From Luteimonas sp. J29 (GTDB taxonomy: Bacteria > Pseudomonadota > Gammaproteobacteria > Xanthomonadales > Xanthomonadaceae): DNA of 64,000 nucleotides. The DNA lies in contig NZ_AWZR01000007.1 in NCBI RefSeq assembly GCF_000472505.1, positions 124,001-188,000 of the forward strand, written 5' to 3'. The position numbers and the translations under genes were made by a program. Below are positions 16,698-24,516 of the stretch, one piece after another; within the stretch, counting starts at the first letter, position 1; the number at the start of each line of letters is the position of its first letter. The notes under the pieces are model-generated. The model worked only from the letters and a program-made list of their open reading frames with translations, was not told where the DNA came from and made no database searches.

Positions 16698-16740
16698 TGA
16701 ACCGTGCCCCTGCCGGGGCCCCGTTGAACGGAGTGATCGC

Positions 16741-18189
16741 ATGAACGCTGTCTCGAAGAGCTTCTCCACCGCGGGCGACTACAAGGTCGCCGACATCTCG
16801 CTGGCCGACTGGGGCCGCAAGGAAATCGACATCGCCGAGCACGAGATGCCGGGCCTGATGTCGATCCGCCGCAAGTACGCGCCGCAGGCCCCGCTCAAGG
16901 GCGTGCGCGTGACCGGCTCGCTGCACATGACGATCCAGACCGCGGTCCTGATCGAAACCCTCAAGGACATCGGCGCCGACGTGCGCTGGGCCTCGTGCAA
17001 CATCTTCTCCACCCAGGACCACGCCGCCGCGGCCATCGCCGCCACCGGCACCCCGGTGTTCGCCTGGAAGGGCGAGACGCTCGAGGAGTACTGGGACTGC
17101 ACCCTCGACGCGCTGAGCTTCCCCGACGGCAAGGGCGGCTTCCTCGGCCCGCAGCTGGTGGTGGACGACGGCGGCGACGTGACCCTGCTGATCCACAAGG
17201 GCTACGAGCTCGAGCAGGGCGACGAGTCCTGGGTCGACTCGCCCTCCTCCAGCCACGAGGAGCAGGTGATCAAGAACCTGCTCAAGCGCGTGCGGAAGGA
17301 GCGCCCGGGCTACTGGACCCGCGTGGTCGCCGACTGGAAGGGCGTCTCCGAGGAGACCACCACCGGCGTGCACCGCCTCTACCAGCTGGCCGAGGCCGGC
17401 AAGCTGCTGGTGCCGGCGATCAACGTCAACGACTCGGTCACCAAGTCGAAGTTCGACAACCTCTACGGCTGCCGCGAGTCGCTGGCCGACGGCCTCAAGC
17501 GCGCGATGGACGTGATGCTGGCCGGCAAGGTGGCCGTGGTCTGCGGCTACGGCGACGTCGGCAAGGGTTCGGCCGCCTCGCTGCGTGCCTATGGCGCGCG
17601 CGTGATCGTCACCGAGATCGATCCGATCTGCGCCCTGCAGGCGGCGATGGAGGGCTACGAGGTCAAGACCGTCGAGGACACCCTCGGCGAGGCCGACATC
17701 TACGTCACCACCACCGGCAACCGCGACATCATCCGCGTCGAGCACATGCAGGCGATGAAGGACCAGGCCATCGTCTGCAACATCGGCCACTTCGACAACG
17801 AGATCCAGGTCGATGCGCTCAAGGCGCTGCCGGGCGTCAAGCAGGTCAACATCAAGCCGCAGGTGGACCGCTTCGACCTGCCCAACGGCCGCTCGATCTT
17901 CCTGCTGGCCGAGGGCCGCCTGGTGAACCTGGGCTGCGCCACCGGCCACCCGTCGTTCGTGATGTCCAACAGCTTCTCGAACCAGACCCTTGCCCAGATC
18001 GACCTGTGGGCGAACAAGGACCAGTACGAGCCCCGCGTCTACATCCTGCCCAAGAAGCTGGACGAGGAAGTGGCGCGCCTGCACCTGGAGAAGATCGGCG
18101 TGAAGCTGACCCAGCTCACGAAGGAGCAGGCCGACTACATAGGCGTGCCGGTCGAGGGCCCGTACAAGCCCGAGCACTACCGCTACTGA
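16741..18189 (+). CDS. ahcY: adenosylhomocysteinase (SAH hydrolase)
   Basis: A 482-residue cytoplasmic NAD-dependent enzyme that splits S-adenosylhomocysteine into adenosine and homocysteine in the methyl cycle. Visible blocks are [30 protein letters not shown], the NAD-binding [20 protein letters not shown] and the C-terminal KPEHYRY expected of the family. Length is that of the proteobacterial long form. The ATG at 16741 follows an ACGGAG ribosome binding site and gives the standard N-terminus. The frame is open further upstream, but that region is the riboswitch. It is transcribed alone between the riboswitch and a strong terminator. metF, often nearby in relatives, is about 9 kb away. Confidence 0.97.
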   Translation: MNAVSKSFSTAGDYKVADISLADWGRKEIDIAEHEMPGLMSIRRKYAPQAPLKGVRVTGSLHMTIQTAVLIETLKDIGADVRWASCNIFSTQDHAAAAIAATGTPVFAWKGETLEEYWDCTLDALSFPDGKGGFLGPQLVVDDGGDVTLLIHKGYELEQGDESWVDSPSSSHEEQVIKNLLKRVRKERPGYWTRVVADWKGVSEETTTGVHRLYQLAEAGKLLVPAINVNDSVTKSKFDNLYGCRESLADGLKRAMDVMLAGKVAVVCGYGDVGKGSAASLRAYGARVIVTEIDPICALQAAMEGYEVKTVEDTLGEADIYVTTTGNRDIIRVEHMQAMKDQAIVCNIGHFDNEIQVDALKALPGVKQVNIKPQVDRFDLPNGRSIFLLAEGRLVNLGCATGHPSFVMSNSFSNQTLAQIDLWANKDQYEPRVYILPKKLDEEVARLHLEKIGVKLTQLTKEQADYIGVPVEGPYKPEHYRY

Positions 18190-18209
18190 TCCGCCCCGCG
18201 CGGCACGAG

Positions 18210-18241
18210 ACCGGGCGCCCCGCGGCGCCCGGTTCTTTTTT
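18210..18241 (+). terminator. rho-independent terminator after ahcY
   Basis: A perfect 10-base stem ACCGGGCGCC / GGCGCCCGGT (18210-18219 and 18224-18233) with loop CCGC, followed by TCTTTTTT. It ends only 16 bases before the next start codon. Confidence 0.9.
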
Positions 18242-18257
18242 GAGGATCCACTCCAGG

Positions 18258-18941
18258 ATGAGCAGCGCTTCCCGACCGGTGCCCGTGGCTGGACCGGTAT
18301 TCCTGCGCCAGCTGGCCCGCGTGGCCGGTCCCGGCCCGGACGCCGGCGCGCAGGCGCCGCTGGCGGCGACGCTGGCGCAGTGGATCGACTGGCCGCGCGC
18401 GGTGGCGCTGGCGGGTGCGCTCGACGGCCGTCCGGCCGATGCCGGCGAAGCGCCGGCGCCGGATCCCGCCATCGCCGGCGAATGCACGGCCGCGCAGGCG
18501 CGGCTGCGCGAGGCGATCCTCGCCGACCCGCTGCTCGCGGTGTCCGGCCCCTCGCCCGCCGACGCGGAACCCGGGTTCGCCCCGTTCCGTGCCTGCCACC
18601 AGGCGCACCAGCGCGCCATGCTCGCGGCGACCGGCCGGCTGCGCGGACGCCTGCGCGACCTCGTCGCCGCGGCGCCGACCCTGGCCCGGCTGGCCGAAGT
18701 GGACGCGGCCCTGGAGCAGGCGCTGGCGCCGCGCGAGCACGCCCTGCTCGGCCGGCTGCCCGATCTGCTCGACGGCCACTTCGCGCGCCTGCGGGCGCAG
18801 CACGTGCCCGGCATGCCGGGCGCGTGGCTCGACCGCTTCCGCCTCGACCTGCGCGACCTGCTGCTGGCCGAACTCGACCTGCGCTTCTCACCCGTGCACG
18901 CGCTGCTTGCCGCGCTCGCCAACGACGAATCCCTGCCATGA
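18258..18941 (+). CDS. DUF3348 family protein, first gene of a stator-like operon
   Basis: A 227-residue soluble, Ala/Leu/Arg-rich, mostly helical protein. I recognise it as DUF3348 from its sequence layout (GPVFLRQLARVAG near the start, FAPFRACHQAHQRAM in the middle) and from its fixed position before DUF802, OmpA-like and DUF2894 genes. No signal peptide, membrane segment or catalytic motif is visible. The ATG at 18258 has AGGA just upstream. It begins 16 bases after the ahcY terminator, leaving no room for a separate promoter between them. The stop overlaps the next start (ATGA). Function is unknown. The coupling suggests that it binds or gates the membrane pair encoded downstream. Confidence 0.8.
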   Translation: MSSASRPVPVAGPVFLRQLARVAGPGPDAGAQAPLAATLAQWIDWPRAVALAGALDGRPADAGEAPAPDPAIAGECTAAQARLREAILADPLLAVSGPSPADAEPGFAPFRACHQAHQRAMLAATGRLRGRLRDLVAAAPTLARLAEVDAALEQALAPREHALLGRLPDLLDGHFARLRAQHVPGMPGAWLDRFRLDLRDLLLAELDLRFSPVHALLAALANDESLP

Positions 18942-21031
18942 CCCGACTCCCACGCCTCCTCGCGCCCTGCATCTTCGTCGCCGGCCTGTCCGTCGTCGGC
19001 TGGATCGGCGCGGGCTACCTCGGCACCAGCCTGCTGGGGCTGGCCGTGGTGCTGCTGGTCGCGCTGTGCTACCTGGCCGGCGCGCTCGACCTGCGCCGCC
19101 ACCGCGCCGGCACCGCGGCGCTGACGCGCGCCCTCGACGACGTGGACGCCGAAGCCGGCGACCTGCAGGCCTGGCTGGCGCGCCTGCCCCCGCCGCTGCG
19201 CCAGCCGGTGCGGCTGCGCATCGAGGACGGGCGCGCCGCGCTGCCCGCGCCCGCGCTTGCGCCGCCACTGGCCGCGCTGCTGGTCCTGCTGGGCATGCTC
19301 GGCACCCTGCTCGGCATGATGGCGACGCTGCGCGGCACCGGCCTGGCGCTGGGCAGCGCGCTCGACCTCGACGCGATCCGCGCGTCGCTGGCCACGCCCG
19401 TGCATGGACTGGCGATCGCCTTCGGCACCTCGATCGCCGGCGTCGGCGCATCCGCCGCGCTCGGCCTGCTGTCGGCGCTGGCGCGGCGCGAGCGGATGCA
19501 GGTGGCGCAACGGCTGGACGAGGCCATCGCCGGCCCGCTGCGCATCCACACGCGCGCCCACCGCGACGAACAGGCCTTCGTCCTGCTGCAACGCCAGGCC
19601 GGACTGATGCCCGCGCTGGTCGACCGCCTGCAGGCGATGACCCACGCGATCGAACAGCAGGCCGCCGCCTCGAACGCACGGCTGGAGGCGCGGCAGGACG
19701 CGTTCCACGCCGAAGTGCAGCGCAGCTACGAGGCGCTCGCAGCGTCGGTCGGGCAGTCGCTCGCGACCAGCGTCGCCGAGGGCAGCCGCGCGGTCGCCGC
19801 ATCGCTGCAGCCGGTGGTGGCCGACACCCTGGCCGGCGTGGCGCGCGAGACCGATGGGCTGCGCCAGGTCGTCGCCCAGGCGGTGGAACGGCAGCTCGCG
19901 CAGCTCTCGTCCGGATTCGAGGCCGCCAGCACCCGCGCCGCGGACGGCTGGCGCAGCGCCCTGGACGCGCAGCGGCAGGCGAACGAGGGCCTCGCCGGCG
20001 GACTGGCCGCGCTGTTCGAGCGCTCGGCGCAGGCGCAGGAACGACGCGCGGCCGAACTCGTCGATGGCATGGCGACGCGGCTGGAGGCCGCCAGCGCCGC
20101 CGTCGCCGACGCCTGGACCGTCGCGCTCGCGCGCCAGCGGGCCACCGCCGAGGCGCTGGCCAGTCGCAACGAAGCCGCACTGGTTGCGGCCACGACGGGA
20201 CTGGAACGCCAGGCGGCGGCGCTGGTCGACGGCCTGCGCGCCTCGGGCGACGCCCTGCAGTCCACGCTCGCGGCGCGGGACGAAGCGCGCCTGGCCGCCT
20301 GGAGCGAACGCCTCGAGGCCCTGTCCACCGACCTCGTCCGCCGCTGGGAGCAGGCCGGCGAGGACGTGGCCGCGCGCCAGCGCGCGATCTGCGACACGCT
20401 CGAGCGCACCGCGTCCGCGATCGCCGCGCAGTCGCAGAAGCACGCCGACGCGACGATCGCCGAGGTCTCGCGCCTGGTCCAGACCGCGTCGGAAGCCCCG
20501 CGCGCAGCCGCGGAGGTCGTCGCCGAGCTGCGCCAGTCACTGTCGGAGAGCATGGTCCGCGACACCGCCATGCTCGAGGAACGCACCCGCCTGCTCGCCA
20601 CCCTGGAAACCCTGCTCGACGCGGTGAACCACGCCTCCGGCGAGCAGCGCGCCGCGGTGGATGCGCTGGTCTCGACCTCGGCCGACCTGCTCGAACGCAC
20701 CGCGGCGACGCTGGGCGAGCGCATCGATGCCGGGGCCGGGCGCCTCGACGCCGCCGCCGCCCAACTCACCGGCAGCGCGATCGAGGTGGCCAGCCTGGGC
20801 GATGCCTTCGCCGCGGCGGTGGAGTCGTTCGGCGCCGCCAACGAGGCCCTGCTCGAACGCCTGCAGCAGGTGGCCGCCGCGCTCGACGGCTCGCTCGCGC
20901 GCAGCGACGAGCAGCTGGCCTACTATGTGGCCCAGGCGCGCGAGGTGGTCGAACTGAGCGTGTCCTCGCAGCAGCAGATCCTGGCCGGCCTGCAGCGCGT
21001 GGCCGGCACCGGCGAGGCGGCCGCGGCATGA
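18938..21031 (+). CDS. DUF802 membrane protein: MotA/ExbB-like core with long helical tail
   Basis: A 697-residue inner-membrane protein. Two hydrophobic helices lie near residues 8-50. Two more lie near 108-128 (ALLVLLGMLGTLLGMMATL) and 150-178 (ATPVHGLAIAFGTSIAGVGA), matching the spacing and glycine pattern of the MotA/TolQ/ExbB core. The remaining 500 or so residues are almost purely helical, Ala/Glu/Arg-rich and predicted coiled coil, projecting into the cytoplasm. This resembles ZorA of Zorya anti-phage systems and other proton-driven stators with long tails. It overlaps both neighbours by four bases. Function is unknown; the stator role is inferred from architecture, not from a family match. 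Confidence 0.78.
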   Translation: MTRLPRLLAPCIFVAGLSVVGWIGAGYLGTSLLGLAVVLLVALCYLAGALDLRRHRAGTAALTRALDDVDAEAGDLQAWLARLPPPLRQPVRLRIEDGRAALPAPALAPPLAALLVLLGMLGTLLGMMATLRGTGLALGSALDLDAIRASLATPVHGLAIAFGTSIAGVGASAALGLLSALARRERMQVAQRLDEAIAGPLRIHTRAHRDEQAFVLLQRQAGLMPALVDRLQAMTHAIEQQAAASNARLEARQDAFHAEVQRSYEALAASVGQSLATSVAEGSRAVAASLQPVVADTLAGVARETDGLRQVVAQAVERQLAQLSSGFEAASTRAADGWRSALDAQRQANEGLAGGLAALFERSAQAQERRAAELVDGMATRLEAASAAVADAWTVALARQRATAEALASRNEAALVAATTGLERQAAALVDGLRASGDALQSTLAARDEARLAAWSERLEALSTDLVRRWEQAGEDVAARQRAICDTLERTASAIAAQSQKHADATIAEVSRLVQTASEAPRAAAEVVAELRQSLSESMVRDTAMLEERTRLLATLETLLDAVNHASGEQRAAVDALVSTSADLLERTAATLGERIDAGAGRLDAAAAQLTGSAIEVASLGDAFAAAVESFGAANEALLERLQQVAAALDGSLARSDEQLAYYVAQAREVVELSVSSQQQILAGLQRVAGTGEAAAA

Positions 21032-21678
21032 GCGCCGGGATCGACCGCGGGGACGGCGACACCGCCACCGTCTGGGCCGCCTTCGGCGACCTGATGGCGG
21101 TGATGCTGGGCGTGTTCGTGCTGATCCTGCTGGGCGTGGTCGCCGTGCACCTGCACACCGCCGCGAAACTCGAGCACGTCGAGCGCGAACAGGCGCGCCT
21201 GGCCGCACAGCGAGAGGCGCTCGAGCGGGCGCTCGCCGCGCCGCTCGCGGCCGGGCGCGTGACCCTGGTGGACGGACGCATCGGCATCCGCGGCAGCCTG
21301 CTGTTCCCGGTCAACTCCGATGCGCTGCAGGACGAGGGACGCGCCCTGCTGCGCGAACTCGCCGCCCCGCTTTCGGGCTACCTGTCCGCACGCGAGGAAA
21401 TCCTGATGGTCAGCGGCTTCACCGACGACCGCCCGGTGCTGGAGGGCAACCGCCGCTACGCCGACAACTGGGAGCTGTCGGCGCAACGCGCGCTCACCGT
21501 CACCCGTGCCCTGGTCGAGGAAGGCGTGCCCGCCGATTCGGTGTTCGCCGCCGCCTTCGGCGAGCAGCAGCCGGTCGATTCCAACGACGACGAGGCCGGC
21601 CGCGCCCGCAACCGGCGGGTGGAGATCGCGCCGGTGCCGCGTCCGCGCCAGCCGCAGGCCCCTGCCGATGGGCGATAA
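21028..21678 (+). CDS. MotB/ZorB-like OmpA-domain protein
   Basis: A 216-residue protein with a short cytoplasmic N-terminus and one membrane helix (about 15-43). The helix carries an aspartate at its start (WAAFGDLMAVMLG, D21), in the place of the proton-accepting Asp of MotB. A periplasmic linker of about 45 charged residues and an OmpA peptidoglycan-binding domain (about 95-205) follow. The latter includes FPVNSDALQDEGR, VSGFTDDRPV, SAQRALTVTRAL, FGEQQPVDSND and RNRRVEI. It would anchor the DUF802 stator to the wall. The start overlaps the DUF802 stop by four bases, and the end overlaps the next gene by 11. Confidence 0.82.
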   Translation: MSAGIDRGDGDTATVWAAFGDLMAVMLGVFVLILLGVVAVHLHTAAKLEHVEREQARLAAQREALERALAAPLAAGRVTLVDGRIGIRGSLLFPVNSDALQDEGRALLRELAAPLSGYLSAREEILMVSGFTDDRPVLEGNRRYADNWELSAQRALTVTRALVEEGVPADSVFAAAFGEQQPVDSNDDEAGRARNRRVEIAPVPRPRQPQAPADGR

Positions 21679-22309
21679 CGCGCCGCACCTGCAGCCGCTG
21701 CTCTCCACGCTGCGCGTCGACCCGCCGTCGTGCGGCCGCGCGCGGCTGCAGCGTATCGACGCGCTTGCGGCGCGGACGGCGACGCTCGAGCCCGGCCCGG
21801 TGCGCGCGGTGCTGGAAGACAGGCTGCGCTGCCTGATCGAAGCGGTTCCGCAGCAGCAGGCCGGTCCTGCCCGCCCGACGCGCGCGCTTCCAGGCCACGG
21901 CCTGCTGGCGCTGGCAGGCCTGCTCGCCGAACTGCGCGCCCGGCGCGCATCGCCGGCCGCACCCCCGGCTCCGGCCGGGCGCACGGAACCGGCGGCGCCG
22001 AAACGGTCCGAAGACGGCCACGGCTTCGCGCCCCTGCCCGCACTCGACGCCGCGCGCCAGGCCTGGGCGCGGCTGCGCCTGGATGCGCAGCTGCGCGACG
22101 TGCTGGCGGAAATCCCGGACGACGCCGGGCCCATGCACTCGACCGTCCTGGTCCATCGCGCCATCGCCGTGATGCTGGAATCCGCACCCGGCTATCTCCG
22201 GCACTTCCTCGGCCATGCCGACGCGCTCGCGACCCTGGAACGGCACTGTCCGGCAGCCGCCGCTGCGCCGGCGCGGCAGCGCACGCGCGGCAGGCGGCGA
22301 CCGGGTTGA
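21668..22309 (+). CDS. DUF2894 family protein, last gene of the stator-like operon
   Basis: A 213-residue soluble protein with no signal or membrane segment. A conserved-looking N-terminal helix region (LQRIDALAARTATLEPGPVR) is separated by a Pro/Ala-rich linker (about 90-115) from a second helical domain (LDAARQAWARLRLDAQLRDV and LESAPGYLRHFLGHADALAT). The C-terminus is strongly basic (RQRTRGRRRPG), which could bind nucleic acid or membrane. The position after DUF3348-DUF802-OmpA identifies it as the DUF2894 family as I know it. Function is unknown. The ATG at 21668 lies inside the end of the OmpA gene. Confidence 0.75.
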   Translation: MGDNAPHLQPLLSTLRVDPPSCGRARLQRIDALAARTATLEPGPVRAVLEDRLRCLIEAVPQQQAGPARPTRALPGHGLLALAGLLAELRARRASPAAPPAPAGRTEPAAPKRSEDGHGFAPLPALDAARQAWARLRLDAQLRDVLAEIPDDAGPMHSTVLVHRAIAVMLESAPGYLRHFLGHADALATLERHCPAAAAAPARQRTRGRRRPG

Positions 22310-22573
22310 GGCCAGGCAGGACCGCCAGGTCGGACCACCGCACGGGCTCCAGCCCGGCTGACGACGCGTGCCGCGCGTGAGCGCGCGGTCGAACGATCCG
22401 GCAGCGCGCGGCCAATGCGGCGCGCCCGCCTTCCGCCACGCAGGAACGACGCCTGAACGCCAACGCTGCTCCCGCGCAGGTTCAGCTCCGATTCCCGGCT
22501 CGCGGACGCTGCCTCGACGTGCGCGCGCCGATCATGCGTGCGTGCCGCGAAGGCATGCCACGCACACGCCGCC

Positions 22574-23185
22574 ATGCGCCCCTTCCTCGTCTCGATCCTC
22601 GCCTGCGCGGCGCTCTCCACATGCGCCCTGGTGTCCTCGCCCGGCAGCGTCCGGGCCGCGACCGGCGTGGCGCGCTGCGCGATGCCCGACGGCACGTTCG
22701 CCTACACCAACGTCGCGTGCAGCCGCCTGGGCGGCCGCCACGTCGCCCTGCCGGCGGACGTGCAGAACCGCATCCGTCGCGAGCGGGTGCACGAAGCGCG
22801 GCTGACCGGGGCGCCGCCACCGGTGGACGACGGCCTGCTCGTCGCCGCTTCCCTCGACCCGGGGCGCCCGAAGGGACAGGGTTGCGCGACCACGCCCAGG
22901 CAGCTCGCGGTCGACCTGCGCGCGTCCATGGCCCAGGGAGACGTCAACCGCATCGCGGAAAGCTTCGACTGGGCCGGCATGTCGCACGCCACGGCGATGC
23001 GGATGATGGCGCGGATCCAGCGACTGGGCGGCATGGCCCTGGTGGACGCCGAATTCTTCGGGTCGCCCGCCGCCGGCGGGACCCTGCAGGTCGTCCTGCA
23101 GGATGCGGGCGGACACAGGGTCACCGACTTCGACGTGCGGCGCCACGGCGGCTGCTGGTTCGTGCGCCACACCTGGTCGGCCTGA
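22574..23185 (+). CDS. secreted protein of unknown function with Cys-rich N-terminal motif
   Basis: A 203-residue exported protein. The signal peptide is about residues 1-29. A DUF4124-like segment follows (RCAMPDGTFAYTNVACSRLGG), then a central DVNRIAESFDWAGMSHATAM block and a C-terminal RRHGGCWFVRHTW. It shares this plan with the protein at 28197-28904, including signal peptide, RC-x-DG-x-YT-x-C, DVNR-x-W-GMS and RRH-x-GCW. The ATG at 22574 was chosen because it begins a normal signal peptide; upstream in-frame codons add a non-hydrophobic extension. No enzyme motif is seen. It is monocistronic between the stator operon and mntP. Confidence 0.7.
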   Translation: MRPFLVSILACAALSTCALVSSPGSVRAATGVARCAMPDGTFAYTNVACSRLGGRHVALPADVQNRIRRERVHEARLTGAPPPVDDGLLVAASLDPGRPKGQGCATTPRQLAVDLRASMAQGDVNRIAESFDWAGMSHATAMRMMARIQRLGGMALVDAEFFGSPAAGGTLQVVLQDAGGHRVTDFDVRRHGGCWFVRHTWSA

Positions 23186-23241
23186 GCCGCGTTCCCGGCC
23201 GCATGCGGGGCCGAACCGTGCCCGGCGACGGTGAATCCCCT

Positions 23242-23247
23242 TACAAT
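23242..23247 (+). promoter_or_regulatory. mntP -10 element
   Basis: TACAAT about 30 bases upstream of the manganese riboswitch. A start near 23254 would include the whole aptamer. The -35 region is weak. Confidence 0.45.
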
Positions 23248-23274
23248 TGCCCCGCGGTCGGCAATGCGACCGCA

Positions 23275-23395
23275 CCACTCCTTGGGGAGTAGCCGGCCGC
23301 CGCGACCCGCGGCGGCGCGCCCGTCAACACACTTGGCCTGCACCGGCCATGGCGGTCGCAACCTTCCGGTTGGCGAGACCAGCGAGCCATGCACG
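23275..23395 (+). ncRNA. yybP-ykoY manganese riboswitch
   Basis: Carries the two conserved metal-binding loop sequences of the family: CTTGGGGAGTAGCC at 23280-23293, and further blocks CCGTCAACACACTTGGCC and GGCGAGACCAGCGAGCC. Variable GC-rich stems lie between them. The downstream gene is mntP, the standard proteobacterial partner. Mn2+ binding increases expression of the exporter. Confidence 0.87.
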
Positions 23396-23453
23396 TCAGC
23401 CGGCCGGGCGCGTGCTGGTCCGTTGCGCCCAGCCCCGGCCGCGTGGCGATGCG

Positions 23454-24014
23454 ATGCACCCCGTTTCCATCCTGCTCCTGGGCCTGGCGCTGTCGACCGA
23501 TGCCTTCGCCGCCGCGATCGGCAAGGGCGCGGCGATGCGCCTGCGCTGGCCCGACGCCCTGCGCACCGGCGCGATCTTCGGCGTCGTGGAAGCGCTCACG
23601 CCGCTGTCAGGCTGGGCGCTGGGGTCGGTCGCGCAGCGCTGGATCGAGGAATGGGACCACTGGATCGCCTTCGGCCTGCTGTGCGGGCTCGGCCTGCACC
23701 TGGTCTGGAAGGCATTGCACGGCGACGGCGCCGGCGACGACGCGCCGCGTGGCACCGGATTGTGGGCGGTGGCGGTGGCCGGACTGGCGACCAGCATCGA
23801 CGCGATGGCGGTCGGCGTCGGCCTGGCCTTCGTGGACGTGAACATCCTGCTCGTCGCCACCGTGATCGGCCTGTGCACCTTCACCCTGGTCACCATCGGA
23901 GTCATGGCCGGGCGCGCTCTCGGCCGGATGATCGGCCGCCGGGCGGAGATCGTCGGCGGCCTGGTGCTGATCGCGGTCGGCACCACCATCCTGCACCAGC
24001 ACCTGGCCGGCTGA
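23454..24014 (+). CDS. mntP: manganese efflux pump MntP
   Basis: A 186-residue inner-membrane protein with six hydrophobic segments. It shows the family repeats [17 protein letters not shown] (residues 8-24) and [19 protein letters not shown], each containing the Asp needed for Mn2+ export. It removes excess manganese from the cytoplasm. The ATG at 23454 gives the usual [10 protein letters not shown] start, and the leader upstream is the manganese riboswitch. It ends about 50 bases before a convergent minus-strand gene. Confidence 0.95.
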   Translation: MHPVSILLLGLALSTDAFAAAIGKGAAMRLRWPDALRTGAIFGVVEALTPLSGWALGSVAQRWIEEWDHWIAFGLLCGLGLHLVWKALHGDGAGDDAPRGTGLWAVAVAGLATSIDAMAVGVGLAFVDVNILLVATVIGLCTFTLVTIGVMAGRALGRMIGRRAEIVGGLVLIAVGTTILHQHLAG

Positions 24015-24066
24015 GCGACGGCCTCCCGCACCGCACGCGCGCTGCCCGTCGCGGCGCGCGCCCGCC

Positions 24067-24516
24067 TCAGCGGCGACGCAGCAGGCCCCAGGCGACCAGC
24101 CCCAGCGCGCCGATCCCCGCGGCCACCAGCGCGGTCTTCGCCGGCGAGCGCCGGGCGTCCTCGCACAGCCCTTCGACCACGTCGACCCGGTCGGCGGCGA
24201 CCAGCAGCAGCCAGTGGCCGATGTCGTTCTCGCTGCGACGGAAGGCGGCGCGGCGGATCGCCCCGCTCAGCCCCTTCGGCGGCAGCCGCGTGCCGAAGGT
24301 GCGCGAATGGTCCGGGCGCTCGACCGACTTCAGTACTTCCACCGTCATCGGCTGCTGCGGGGGCGGATCGCTCCACGGCACGTCCAATCGCGGCGGCGTG
24401 CGCTCCATCGGCACGGCGGGGCGGTTCTCGCGCGGCAGGTCGGAACCCCATCCGGGGATGTGGGCGTACGGGCGGTCGCTGGTTTCCATGTCCGTCTCCA
24501 TGTTCCCGGTGCTCAT
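24067..24516 (-). CDS. hypothetical protein with C-terminal membrane anchor
   Basis: A 149-residue protein. The N-terminal half is Pro-rich and polar (SDLPRENRPAVPMERTPPRL). A helical segment IGHWLLLVAADRVDVVEGLC follows, then one C-terminal membrane helix (KTALVAAGIGALGLVAWGLL) ending in RRR. This suggests a tail-anchored inner-membrane protein. It overlaps the stop of the upstream alcohol dehydrogenase gene by four bases (ATGA), so it is co-translated with that enzyme. I do not recognise the family. Function is unknown. Confidence 0.65.
   Translation of the reverse strand: MSTGNMETDMETSDRPYAHIPGWGSDLPRENRPAVPMERTPPRLDVPWSDPPPQQPMTVEVLKSVERPDHSRTFGTRLPPKGLSGAIRRAAFRRSENDIGHWLLLVAADRVDVVEGLCEDARRSPAKTALVAAGIGALGLVAWGLLRRR

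Larger units (their letters stand above)
16380..16740. other. 361-base divergent regulatory region between TonB receptor and ahcY
   Basis: Holds the receptor promoter with an inverted-repeat operator (minus strand), the ahcY -10 element and the SAH riboswitch (plus strand), all listed separately. The stretch 16480-16600 between them shows no ORF or repeat that I can support. The frame upstream of ahcY is open back to 16501 but has no conserved sequence. Confidence 0.7.

Noticed and set aside
16501-16740. An upstream in-frame start for ahcY
   Set aside because: That segment contains the -10 element and the SAH riboswitch. The ATG at 16741 has a ribosome binding site and the family N-terminus.
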